DNA from: Paraspadella gotoi
Lineage: Eukaryota; Chaetognatha
Length of the DNA stretch: 64,000 nucleotides
Reading direction: 5' to 3'
Assembly (NCBI GenBank): GCA_051294375.1
Contig: CM119268.1
Location: 8,103,468 to 8,167,467 of the forward strand
Within the stretch, counting starts at the first letter, position 1. Each line of letters starts with the position of its first letter. Below are positions 23,568 to 35,993 of the stretch, in pieces. The notes under the pieces were generated by a model, which ran no database searches, was not told where the DNA came from, and saw nothing but the letters and a program-made list of their open reading frames with translations. Both the position numbers and the translations under genes were made by a program.

Positions 23568-25264
23568 ATGTTTTATTGCATTATTTTTTTTATGTGTAAA
23601 TACCCCCCCAAAAAAAAATTTATTAAAAATTTTGAATGATTTTATTTTTGCTTTTGTGATCTCGTTTAAATTTTTTCGCAAAGTTTTAGAATTAGTAGTT
23701 TTTTTTTCAAATTTATATATTTTTTTTAAACCTAATATATTTTCTCTTATGCCTTAAAATAGTCCGTGTATCTTATGCCAAGGGGCAGAATTTCAATTTC
23801 GTCGCATTGGATATTCTGCTCGGCAATTTTTTCTAAACACATTTTGGACTATTAACGTTTAAAATAATTGATTACAGAAAAAAAAACCATTGCAAAAAAA
23901 AAAAAAAAAAAATATCAGAATAGTGCCGAAAATTATTCTGGATAAAAAGGTTTCCATGTGAAACGGATGTATGATATGAAATTTAACCGACAGTTTTTTC
24001 TTTACGATTAAAATTTGAGACAATCATGTAATACTATATTGTTACCCTTTCGATTTTCTAACTTCTACTACCTTCCAGTAGCGTGGAGCACTCAGGAACA
24101 AAAAATATATTTAAGTGAACAAACAAGGATATTTAGATATGAGAGAATATGATTATCGAATATAAAAAATATTTTGCTGAGATTATTTGGGGAACAGTAT
24201 CATAAAATATAATATATTTATAATAATTTCTTTATAAAATAGTAAATTTTCAAATTATTTTTTTTAAAAAAATTGTTTCAAATTCTAATCATTATAAAAA
24301 GTTATATTAAAAATGAAACATGTTATTATAATTATGTTATCTTCAGTATTAAAAATAAAAAAGGTTAAATTTTTATTTTTTCACGCTCTGTAGTAAAAAC
24401 TTATCTTATGAAGTGTTTTACTCATTTTTTTGCAACTTTAACATAAAAATATCATAAAACATTTTATAAAAGTTTATTTTTTTTGGCGAATCAGAAACCA
24501 TTCTTTAAATTAAAAAACATATTATTTTTAAATTTATGATTTTATAAGGAATATTGCTATAAAGAAAATGCATTATGATTCTGTTATAAATTTTTTTTTA
24601 AAGGAATATTTTTCATTTCATATATAAAGACAGCAAAAAAATTTTTCAATCGCTCAATCTTTTCATCACTCCACCCTACTGCCCAGCCTTTAAACTTGTA
24701 TCTTATTTCAAATAAAATTAACACGAAAATTCATTTCTTTTTATTCTCATTCCATCTCAGTCTGGGACATACTCAGTTCAAGGTTTAAACTTAGAGACGC
24801 CAGCAATAATAACAGTATTAAATCTCTTGATTTTAAATGTCACTTTGCTTTAAAATTCATGAGCTTCACATTTTTAAGATGTTCAGCTAATTGAACGAAT
24901 TGACACTTGACAGTATGGTAAATGCATTTCCCAGTCAAGGTAAAACCATCGGCTCGCGATACAAGATTCTCACATGCGCTTCTGTTAGTTCTTTAATTAA
25001 ATTTATAGATTATTTTTTCCAATTTAGTTTTTACAATCTCGAAGAAATTTACAAAACAAAATTTCCTTAGCCGTAAGACAACCTAGTTGAAAAGACCGTA
25101 AAATTTATAAACGTAATCTTAGCGGTTACTTCGATTGAATTTATTTGTGTAATTGATAAGATTAACTTAATTTTACAAATCTTTCCAACCAATATATATC
25201 GCATGACCATCGCGATACTTCACGTAGTTCCGGTGCTTCGTTGACCCTTTTCCAGTTCTCAACA

Positions 25265-25940
25265 CTCGTGAGTAAGGGTTGGTGTATAATTCATTCTGCG
25301 CGGAAGTAGAATATAGACAAAGACAATTGAAAGAAACTCAGCCCATTTACGAGCGAATTCGAGTCGGCATTTCTTACGCGAAACTGAAGATGATCCAAAC
25401 AAGAAAAAGAGTCCGGAGCAGACGATGCGACGATAGACAGTTGCGAAAATGGCAACTTGCCATTTTCTGCGACGTAGATAAATGATGAAGGCGCGAGCCC
25501 ACACCCAGTTCCGCCGAGGGAAAACAACACGCTCCAGGGATGGTAAGAATTCGTATCTGGAACGAAGTGGTTGATATGTCAAGGCCACAGTTGAGTCTGA
25601 TTGAAATCTCTTGAATCGAGAATGTTATTTGATATATTAAGTGAAAAGTTCTTTTAGAAACTGTTTTTCCTCATTATCTATAAAAAACTTTCACGCGCTC
25701 CGTCCGTCACTTTAACTCACGCCGACGTCAAGCAGATAAAAAGGAGAAAGACTATCATTCCCAAGACGAAGGCGGTGATTGCCAATTTCCTGTTGCAAGT
25801 TTTGTTGGTGATGCATCCATTGCATTCGCCATTGCGATTCCGCCTTTCTTCGCCATTGCGATTTCCCGCCTTCTCCGCCATTGCTAATTCCCGCCTTCTT
25901 CGTCACCCACTTCGTAGCTCTCCTCCTCGTAGGACATCCG
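25265..25940 (-). pseudogene. Frameshifted second copy of the three-helix membrane protein
   Basis: Matches 15626-16185 with multiple small indels. For example, the acidic repeat region and all three helices are split among frames. Same artefact explanation as the surrounding block. Confidence 0.75.
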
Positions 25941-27636
25941 TTGTCGACCGGTTTAAAGATAAAAAATGAGAAAAAGGTAAAAAATCATGAGCGGAAAGAT
26001 TTTAGCCTAATCGCGTCTTTTACTCGTGGATTTTTTTAGGTTTTTTTTTGTAATAAACATTTTATATGATTGTACCAATTTCATTACAAACATTCCAACC
26101 GTTTTAGGTCGTTGTCGTTCTTCAAATAGTTATTTTTTTTTTTTATCATAACTTGATGTCCCCAATTTTTGCTCTTTCTTTATTTCTTTCGAGCACTTTT
26201 ACCCCGAGTTATCAAATAGCGGACAATTTAGTAATTCTTCGATTACCTCTTTCGACGATTTATTTTGCATTCTTTAATTCACGACATAATTAAACTTAAA
26301 TTTAACTAGGGACCTCCCAGCCATACTCTTCTCGGTTATCATAGTCTTGGGAGGTTGTCGTCGTCGTCGCAACCCCCTTTTTTTCTTCTCCTCTTCCTCC
26401 TCCCTTTTTTGGAATGTCTTGCTCGTCTCTGTTTTCTCTGTTGTTCAGCTGTTCGTCGAGTTATGTTTGTTTACATTCGTTTTAGTCATCGTCTTCTTCC
26501 ATTCGTCCCTCTTTTCATCGAAGTTTTTCCTTTCACTTCTTTTCTCGTTTATTTTTCTTTATTTTTTCGGTGAGTTTTCTTTTCATCGTGATTGATGTCG
26601 AGATAAAAAGGCGAGAGTAATTTTAAGATAAGACTTAGGAGAGATTGGGTTAAACGTGAAGTAGTGACTCAGTGAAATATTTTTTTTTCAAATCGGGTTT
26701 TGGTTTCTCTTTTTATTTTTCTACAAAATTGCAGAAATATCTCTTACCAATTTCCATTAATTTTTTTTATTAAGCCGACTTTTATAATATTCACTTCTTA
26801 GATAGAAAATGTTATTTTTTTAAAAAAAAGAATCCGTTTATATTATTCAACCGGTTTACTATTTAGTAAGTGAGGCGACCGGTGGTAAGTCGCCTCATAA
26901 GCAACCTATCTGATCTCTCTCTTAAAATCTTCGATTATCAATTATACAAAGAGAAAGACCTCGGCTCGAACTCGTTATCCTTCATCTAACTTCCACCGTC
27001 TCTACAAAGAAAAAGCACTGGCATCTAATTCGATTAATCGCCGGGAGATGACGAATCGAATGACAAAAAGAACGGGAGATGCGACACTCGCGGCAATGCC
27101 GATACTGTCCATCCGAAGACCAGGCATCTATTAATCGGGATTCATCCGATGCAGGATCGATGATGGGGGGGGGTGGGGTAACGCGGAGCGAACCTCGATT
27201 ACGAAATAGAGTTGACGTAATTATTTTATTATTCGCGCGACCGATCGAACGGTTGCCGCGTAATTAAATATTAATTACTGAGTGACTCACTCCCTTTCGT
27301 CTAGAAAACACTATGCATTACTGCATGAGTCAATCCTTACAGTTACAGACATTCATTGGCCATTAAATCTTTTTTTTTTTCCGTTATACTTTCTATCAAA
27401 TTCATTCGCTTATGGATACCCGATTTTGTTCAATTTCGGTATATAACTTCACACTACTTCATCGTGAATTATATGTTGCGACCCTCCTTTCAATCCTATA
27501 TCGACTGTAAAGTATCGAGTGATTTAATTACTATTAGTATTAACAGCATTATATTAGTCGAAGCAAGTAACTTTTTCTATTTTAAGTATTAGATTTATGT
27601 GTAAATCCTTTCTGTTTTGCTGTTTGTAGATTATAA

Positions 27637-27777
27637 GACAGTTTAATTATTTTGAAACAACAATTTATTATTAAAAGACGAACATGTTTCGCGCTGATGA
27701 AGGCTCGAATTCCAGCCGAAACAAGTTCGTCTTTCAATAATAAATTGTTGTTGCAAATATTTAAAACTGTCTTATAA
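27637..27777 (+). repeat. Second copy of the hammerhead-like foldback
   Basis: Copy of 17814-17960 in the right block. The CTGATGAAGGCT and AGCCGAAAC core is unchanged, and indels fall in the arms. Confidence 0.8.
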
Positions 27778-28354
27778 AAGTATTAGATTTTATTTATAAA
27801 AATATATATTATAAATTCTATATTTTTTATTTTTATTATTATTATATTTATATTATATAAATTTAGGTTTTTGATAATCAATTTAAAAGAATATAATATT
27901 ATTAATGGAGAGGTGTGTCTAGGGTTGTCTTCTCGAAATAGAAGAGCATCTATACAACACAATGTTATATTACTTCCTTTTCCTATTCCTTATTACTTCA
28001 CTAATTGTAATTCCCCTACATTCGCGTTCCTGGATTCCTCTCGCCCGCATCCAAACTCGGCGGGCGGCGAAAGTTTTGTTTTTTCCCGACAACAAAAATA
28101 CAGTTCGTTCCTCTTTAAATTCATTTTTTTTCGGCGAGAAGAAAGATAAAGAGAAAAGAAGTGAAAGGATTGCGAGATAAGGATGAAGAAAAAGAAGACA
28201 AAAAAGAAAAAAAAAAGAAAAAACACAAAAGTGAATTATTATTTTGCTGCTGTTGACGGGAACGACTTCTCATTCCTACATAACGAAACCCAAAAAAAGC
28301 TACCGAGTTTCTCATCTCTCTCTTTCTCTCTCTCTCTCCTCTTCTCTCTTTCTC

Positions 28355-28420
<66 letters not shown>

Positions 28421-28645
28421 CCGCTCCCAGCTCTGGAAAAATAAATTAATCACCTCATTTCAGCATCAACCTCGCTTCAAACTTTACTGATAAAATATAT
28501 GTTTAATATTGTTATTGTTTATTGCTTTAATATCTATCTATCTATCTCTCTCCCTCTCTATCTCTTTCTTTCTCTCTAAAAGCTCTGAAAAAGTAAATTA
28601 ATTGCTGAATGCAGAGTGCGTACGTTCAGCGTCAAACATCGTTTT

Positions 28646-28723
<78 letters not shown>

Positions 28724-30085
28724 ACCTCATTTCGAACTTTCGACCTCCGTCGAATTCAAGAGATACGAAAAGGCTCTCATCCTTTTTTGATTTACGGGAT
28801 AACGAGTCCCGACTCGAAACCGACGTTTTTTGCCGACTTTTTCTTGCCGACAACTTCGCCGACGTCTGCCTCGCCGGCGTTCATTTATTTTTATAACGCA
28901 GAAATCAGGTTCCTGGATATCGTCCATCTTCCTAAGCAAAAATTATCGTTTAAAAAAGAAATCATTAAAAAAACCGCGGATGAAGAAAAAAAAAATAGTG
29001 ATGAAACTTTTAAAAGTTTTAGCGCACGCTTATTCCGGTCAGGTTGTCGTTTTAATCATCCTTCATTAGCCGAAAATTTAAAAAAAAACCAACGTCCTAA
29101 AATTTTTGCGAGAAACGAGCGATGGTATTTTTCTCTCATGTAAAGATTGCTGCGAATAATTATTGTCGAGTATTGCTACGGTGACACTCACTGTTTTCGT
29201 CATGTTCGTTGTCATGTTTCGTTTTTCAGGTTCTTTTTCAGTTTCTTCATTAAGGTCAAACCTTTCATTGGCTTAAACATTTGTCTATTTTAGAAACAGT
29301 CCTCGCTGACTCGCTGACTCGCTGACTCCGACGAGATCGACCTTCTTTCGCAAAGTCGTCGTCGTCGTCGTCGTCTTCGTCGTCACCATCTTTCGTGATA
29401 AGCGCCAGCCGTCGACGAAAGGTTTGACGTCTACGAGGCTACCGGTCTAGAATCGACGAAGGCGTTGATAAGATCGTCCTTCAGCGATCGACGCATCCTC
29501 ATGGGAAATTTCCATCGGAGCCCACGATGGTGTTAGAATCGATCGTCCAGATTGCCTTCGGGTTTTCTCATCGAATCTTCAGCGAGATTCCTTCAAGCTG
29601 GTCGTGAGCAGCAGAAAGCTTTTTTAAAAGATTTCTTCTTTGAGTTTATAATTGATCATATTTCCTAAATGATCTTTGCGGACAAGACCCATAAACGAAC
29701 TCTTGCCCGCCTTGCCTGCTCCCCAGTCCCCAGTTGAAATCCTAGGGGTTGCGAAACCCCGGATCGATTTGGACCTCCCACAAATTGTATTTTACTCTTG
29801 GATTTTTTTGTTTCCCCGAGCCATTTCAAGGATTTCCGGAATACGGACGACTACGATGACGACGACGTCGACAATGCACGACCATGACAACGACCATTGG
29901 CGGTATTATGATGACAATGATGATGACGACCACCGGTAATTTGATGAAGACGTTGACGAAGATGATGGCGACGACGGACGACTAAGTAGCGGACGATGAT
30001 GATGAGGACGACTATGATGTTATCGACGATCTTTCTCTGACTGTCTGTCTGCGCTCGTATCATTCCCCCCCTCTCTTCTCTCGTC

Positions 30086-30409
30086 TGCCTCTCTCCGTCT
30101 GCCCTCTTCTCTCTCTTTTCTTTTTTATTTTTATGAATTACTTTTCCCGTCCTCTTCTGAGTTTTTTTCCTTTCACTATTCTCTTTTTCTCCCACAATTT
30201 TTTGTTCCACATTTCAGATTTTACATTCTTCTCACACTTTTTCAATCTTTTTTTCTTTTCTTCCTTTGTCTTTCTTTTTTTCTTCTGTTTTCTCTCTCTT
30301 CTTTCTATTTCGCTCTCTTCTTTCTTCTTCCTCTTCTATTCTGTTTGAGGTAGTCGAATCATAGTCGAATAAGGGCTCTGACTCTAATAGCTCGCATTCC
30401 CTCTCATCC

Positions 30410-30440
<31 letters not shown>

Positions 30441-32084
30441 TCACTTTTCGTAGTACTTCTCATCATCACCTCCCCGATCTCCTTTTCTCCCGAAATCGTT
30501 TTTTTTAACGATTAAAAATTCTTAACCTCGCGAGCGTCGTTAACGAAGAACTATACACGCGTAAGTGCGAAAGTCAAAAGTCAACTTTTTTTCAGAATTT
30601 TTTTTTTTCTGCCGGAAGAGAACAAAAAAAATTGTCTCTGCTGAATTTTTGTTCTCCGCCAAAAATAATTGAATTTGCTAAAAGTGAAGAAAGTTTGTGA
30701 GAGAGAAAAATTGTTGCGGCTTTTTTTTTTCCCCGAAAACGAAACAATTTGAACGGAGTCGAAAACATTTCACGAGTTTTAATGAATACCGATGAGAAAA
30801 TTTCACGATTTTTTAGCAAATTCTTTTTTTTTTTATTAAAAATAAAAACCGGGAAATAAAGCTTCAACAGTTTTTTCACAATTTATTTTTAACGACCTAG
30901 TAGTATGTCGAAAATCCAGCTTGCCGTATTTTGCTCGGACTTGCCCTACTTCGATCTTCGCCTCAAAACTCCGTGACTCTAAAAAAAAGGAAGTTTTCCC
31001 AAAGCGTCGTCCGCTCCGCAGCCGTCACCGCCGTCACTCCGATTCTAATCCGTTTCTTCCGTCCGGCCGACCCGGACAGAAGTGGCCAGTCAGTCGTTCG
31101 GACGAATTAATTTCGACGGAAGTATAAAAAAAAAAAAAAAGTCGTGTTTCGATCCGCTTTACCGGAATCCAGTGACCACGGGCTGACCCTGACGAGTGAC
31201 GAGCCTTTTCACTGAACAATTACGGAATTTATAGTCAAAATTTGATTCGCTGGAGTTCTCTGTTTATGTTTGATTCAAAAGGGGGCGGAGGAGTAGGGAA
31301 GTGAACGACGCGCTTTGGAATAACCCGAGTTTCGAATTTATTCTCTGATTCCTTTTTTTTTTTTTTTTTTTTGAGTCGAACGCTGCGGGTTTCGAGTTTC
31401 GCTTTTGGCCAAGGGTGGGGTATTGGGGAATTTTGATAGAAGAAGCGTGCGAATTATTTTTAGGGTGGGCCGGGGGTTGGGGAGTCCGTGAGGTGGAGCG
31501 AAAGGGTGGGTGAGGGAAAGCTTGTTCGGGGAAGGGTTACTTTCTGAAGTGTTACTTTCTGAAGGGGACTGGCTCGAAAGGGGATTTTAAAAATCTGGAT
31601 ACCTTTTTTTCGAATTCATAAAAAAAGGGGGTTTTAAAATTGTAAGAAGCAAATTGGATTAAAATTTTTTAGAAACAGTCCTTAGAGAATTAGAGGTAGC
31701 GAGTCGTGAAATTTTAGGAATGAATATATCGGGATTATAAACAAGGATCGCGAATTCCCTGAGCCTTGGGTCGGAGTCTTTCAGTTTTCAGTGAGATCAT
31801 TGAATCTCCGCGCTGTGATTTCGCTTAAGGCGACTCTGTTCCATCGGAAGCGAACTTTTTTTCTTTCCATCTTTCCGTCGCAAAAACCTCGTCACATTCC
31901 TCACATAATTTGCTTTCGTTTTTTGTGTTTCTGTTTCTTTTTCTTTCTTTTTTTGGTTCCTTTTTTTTCATGTTTTGTTACCGAATTTGTGACGCGTTAA
32001 ATAAATGAGGAAGGGGATGAAAGGAAGGGATGAAGAGCTAAGGAAAAATATGAGAAAAACTTCCTTATTTTGCTTTCCTATTGA

Positions 32085-32146
<62 letters not shown>

Positions 32147-32254
32147 CCTCCTCTTCTCCTCCTTTTTCTCTCTTTTTTATTTCTTCTCTCTCTTTAGTCT
32201 CTCGTCCTTATTCTATTTAACTTTTTTTCTTCTTTCTTATCTTTCTTTCTTTCT

Positions 32255-32302
<48 letters not shown>

Positions 32303-32387
32303 TTTTTTTCTTTCTTCTCTTTCTTTCTTATCTCTTCCACGCATTCTCCATCTACTCTTAACTAAGACGCCTCACTTTTTCATCCTT
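30086..32387. other. Intergenic stretch, no gene seen
   Basis: Pyrimidine-rich DNA just right of the duplication, a (TCC)n run near 30403-30436, poly(A) and poly(T) runs, (CT)n at 32091-32140 and (TTTC)n at 32236-32303. GC-richer sequence at 30940-31200 shows no supported exon. Confidence 0.55.
32091..32303. repeat. (CT)n and (TTTC)n microsatellites
   Basis: CT run at 32091-32140 and tetranucleotide TTTC run at about 32236-32303. Confidence 0.95.
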
Positions 32388-32608
32388 TTAGACGACGCCT
32401 CCACCGACGCTACTGACGCCATCTCCACCGCCGCCCTTAATAGAATTTAATATTGTCGGGCAATCCCTCGGGGTGATGGGGAGCGAGTCCTTTCTCCCCC
32501 TAGGACTTCGGCGATGAAATGGATCCCGGGGTGTTAGGTACTCATTTGCAGCTCCAGGGGAGGCGAGAGTGACGTTGGACGTTTCAACTGTGAACATTTT
32601 TTTTCCAA
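32388..32608 (-). CDS. Candidate terminal exon of an unknown leftward gene
   Basis: A good acceptor (TTGTTGTTTTCAG) precedes a frame of 72 complete codons ending in TAA. The sequence is more complex than neighbouring shadows: it includes SNVTLASPGAANEYLTPRD, Arg/Ser-rich residues and a Gly-rich end. An internal ATG would give 68 residues on its own. No upstream exon was found on this strand before the CUB gene's first exon at 33200, so it may be a chance frame. Confidence 0.3.
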
Positions 32609-32807
32609 CTGAAAACAACAATTAAAAACTAAAAACCCAAAAAACATTGTTCTTGAAGACCACAAGAAGATCGCGTGATAAAAAGATATAGTTTTATATA
32701 TCTATCGATTTTTTCGCTTTTTCTTAATTTTCTTTAGTTTCGATTTTTGTATAAAAAAAAAACCAATAAAGAAAGAAAATATTTTCGAGTTCACATATTG
32801 GTCGTAA

Positions 32808-32882
32808 TCTCTTCTCTCCTCTCTCTCTCCTCTCTCGTCCTCCTCATCTCTCTCTCTCTGCTCTCCGTCCTCTCTCTCTTCT

Positions 32883-32915
<33 letters not shown>

Positions 32916-32935
32916 GTCTCTCTCTCCTCCCTCTC
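32808..32935. repeat. Imperfect (CT)n tract
   Basis: Interrupted CT repeats in the presumed 5' flank of the CUB receptor gene. Confidence 0.9.
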
Positions 32936-33199
32936 GTTTCGGACGAAGTCAATTCCTCCCGCAAAATGCGAACCAAGATGAAACGTCTGTGAATAATCTG
33001 TGAATTTCGGAAGAGATCAAACGCCAGCTCAACGCGCAATATCTAAAAAAAAAAAATAACAAATTTCGGCAACTAACTTCGCAGCGATTTTTCGAGCCGC
33101 AGCAATCTTTAATGCCGCAGACAAAACAGCATCGATAAGCGAAAGAAAAAAAAACATCACGGTCTCCGTCCAAAAAAAAAAGAGAAGACGACGACGAAA

Positions 33200-34626
33200 A
33201 TGACGAATCGTTTTCTGGAAAGTTCAAAGTTTTCAATTTTTATTTTCTCGCTCTTTCTTTTATCAGGTCAGTAAAATCGGCGTCGGCTTTCTCAGACTTT
33301 CTTTTACTTTCTTTTTGTTTCTGTTCGATCCAGCACCGTCTCCTAGCTGTGACGGATGGTTGGGGGGGTTTGCAGACAGAAAACTAACAATTTCTATTTT
33401 TTCAGAAGTCGTAATAAACCGAGCCGACTGTTTAGTGTTTCAAATTTAAAGGTTTTGGCGTCATGCTATTTTAAAATTGTTAAAAATGTAACTGGCAAAA
33501 AATACTTTCCGATTTATTGACGAAAAATTGTCGGTTATTTCACTGATTTTTTTGGTACATATAATCCGTGTCTGTGACTAAACGGTATTTGATTGTTTCT
33601 GTATCTTTAAAAAAAACAACCAGACGCGAATGCCAATTCTAACGACTCCTCGGCGATCGAATACAAAACTGAGGTAAACAAACAATAAAAAAAACATTGA
33701 CCAGTTTTTAGTGAACTTAGGCTAAGAAAACTACAAGCACTCGCTGGGATATCCTCAATTACCGCGTAATGTAACCTTGTCAAAACATTTGGCAGATTCG
33801 TTTTTGTTCTCTTGAAAAGTAAACACATTTAGAAAGGGAACGAAAGAAACTGTATCCCATTCCAAGATATATTTCCCGATAATTGAATAGAGGAGAATCC
33901 TTTGGATGAACTCAAGAATACAACCTACGGAAAAAATATTAATTTGATGATTAACCTTCGTTACAAAAAAAATGACGATGGCCAATTAAATTTTGGAAGA
34001 CTATCTTAATCTCCCGTTGTTCTTTTGTTTTTCAGACGATGAACATTTGCGAATCACGGAACAAAAGTTTGATATCGCGACCGACAGAGGGTCAAATATT
34101 TTCCCCCGAATATCCAAACGGCCTCCCATATCACGTACGTCACCTAAGATGGTTTAGGTTAATGTTTAGGTTAAAGTTCTCCAACCATGATGCGAAATAG
34201 TAATTGATAAAGATCGTAGTACATACAGAAATTGGTACAACCAATATACAAATTATCCATTCATTTAATAAATAAGTTATCTTGCCCTTGGCTTTGGATA
34301 AGCTTTGGACAAGCTTTGGACAGGCTTAAGGCCTCCATCACTCTTACAAGATAATGATATAGCAGGTCCCTGCAAGCTTTCAATCAAGACTCTCTGTCTG
34401 TGTAAAAACCTTAAATTGTTTGTGACAAGATTTAATCTTTTGTCATCTAACTATTCGTATTTGTGATAAAAAATATTCTCGCATCTAACTTCTCATCTTT
34501 GTGACAGGAGATCTTCTGTCACCACGATTTCTCTTTTTCGCCGAATTTGAATCTCGTTTTCGACTTCGAAGAAATTTTTCTGGGCGACGACTCGAGGAGG
34601 AGTGGAAGACCGTGCCATGATCAGGT

Positions 34627-34683
<57 letters not shown>

Positions 34684-35898
34684 CAAAATATTCTGACCAC
34701 GCAGGATCACATTCACGTGTTGAGCGTCCGTAACGGCACTTACCAAAGTCTCGGCTTTTACTGCGCTTCTCGAAAGGACTGGGACAGATGCTTAAAGGTA
34801 GGGAATGAAGTCAAGAAGGAACCTGGTCATCCCTCACCATAACCGTCCCATCCTACTCCTCCCAGGTGCCCCCGGGATCTTCTTGGGTCCAAATCCAGTT
34901 TTACGCTCGCAACAAATCGACGCCTCAATTCGGCGCCGCAGAAATCCCCAATCGATTCTCCTTTAAAATCGGATTCAAAGTCGACAACGACACGGCTTGC
35001 CCGCAGCGCTTCGTACTCACCGAACTCATCGGTAAGTCGTAGGCAGAGTGGGGATATGTTGATGGAAGAAGGGCCGTCGCTTGTCTATTCGGGAAAGGAT
35101 TGGCACATATTTGTAACTCGTTGGTTGATGAGATTCGTAAAAAAAAAATTGGGCTCTACTTCTAAGGTGAGGGAGTTAATTACAGGTCACCGTTTTCATC
35201 TGATCGACTTCGGAAGTCCAAAAGCTTAATGTATCTTTTTCTGCCAGCGTCGATAACCTTGATTTTAAAACGCGTTCCAGGTGTGGTTTCACTAAGGTTT
35301 GATAAAGTGTTATGATTAAATATAAGTGTTATTGCAGTGGAATGCTCGTTGCTGATTGTTGACGGGTTTTATTTGGCAACAGTGGTGTAATTCGCTTCTT
35401 TCTCGTTGGCAGTAAATGTAAAAAGTCTAAACAACGAAAAACAGATTTTCCTCCTCGAAAATCCTTGTGTTTTTTTTTTCTTCTATTTTTTCAGTCTGGG
35501 CTTCCGGGACGGTCTTCGTCGTCGTCGTCTTTCTCGTCGTCCCTTTCGTCGTCGTCACCTGCAAACAAAGATGCTCAAAGAAAAACAAGGATCCGAAGAA
35601 ACAGATACTCAGGTTTTTTTCGGGGAGTTAGCGGGGGAAAAAATGGGTGAAAATAATATTATTGGATTTCATTTCAAAATATCGTATAATTTTAAGGTTT
35701 AAGGTTTAAGGTTTAAGGTTTAAAAAATAATAAAAAAATTAAATTTCGACAGGCTAAACAAAGGCTCCTGTGAACTGTTTTGAAAAAAAAAAGACCCAAA
35801 TTTTTTCTCTCTTTAGATGGGTGTCAAAACGGTTACTTAAGGTGTGGGTATTTTTTTCGCAAATAAGAGTGAGATAAGGTGAAAGAAAGAAAGAAAAA

Positions 35899-35946
<48 letters not shown>

Positions 35947-35952
35947 AATATT

Positions 35953-35993
<41 letters not shown>

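Larger units (their letters stand above)
20324..30085 (+). repeat. Right copy of the ~9.5 kb duplication, rich in small indels
   Basis: Collinear with 10797-20298 over its full length, including introns, repeats and intergenic DNA. Differences seen by eye are mostly one- or two-base insertions and deletions, often in homopolymers, and they break every coding frame. After about 30085 the sequence becomes unique. This looks like unpolished long-read sequence joined to the right contig, not a true duplication. Confidence 0.85.
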
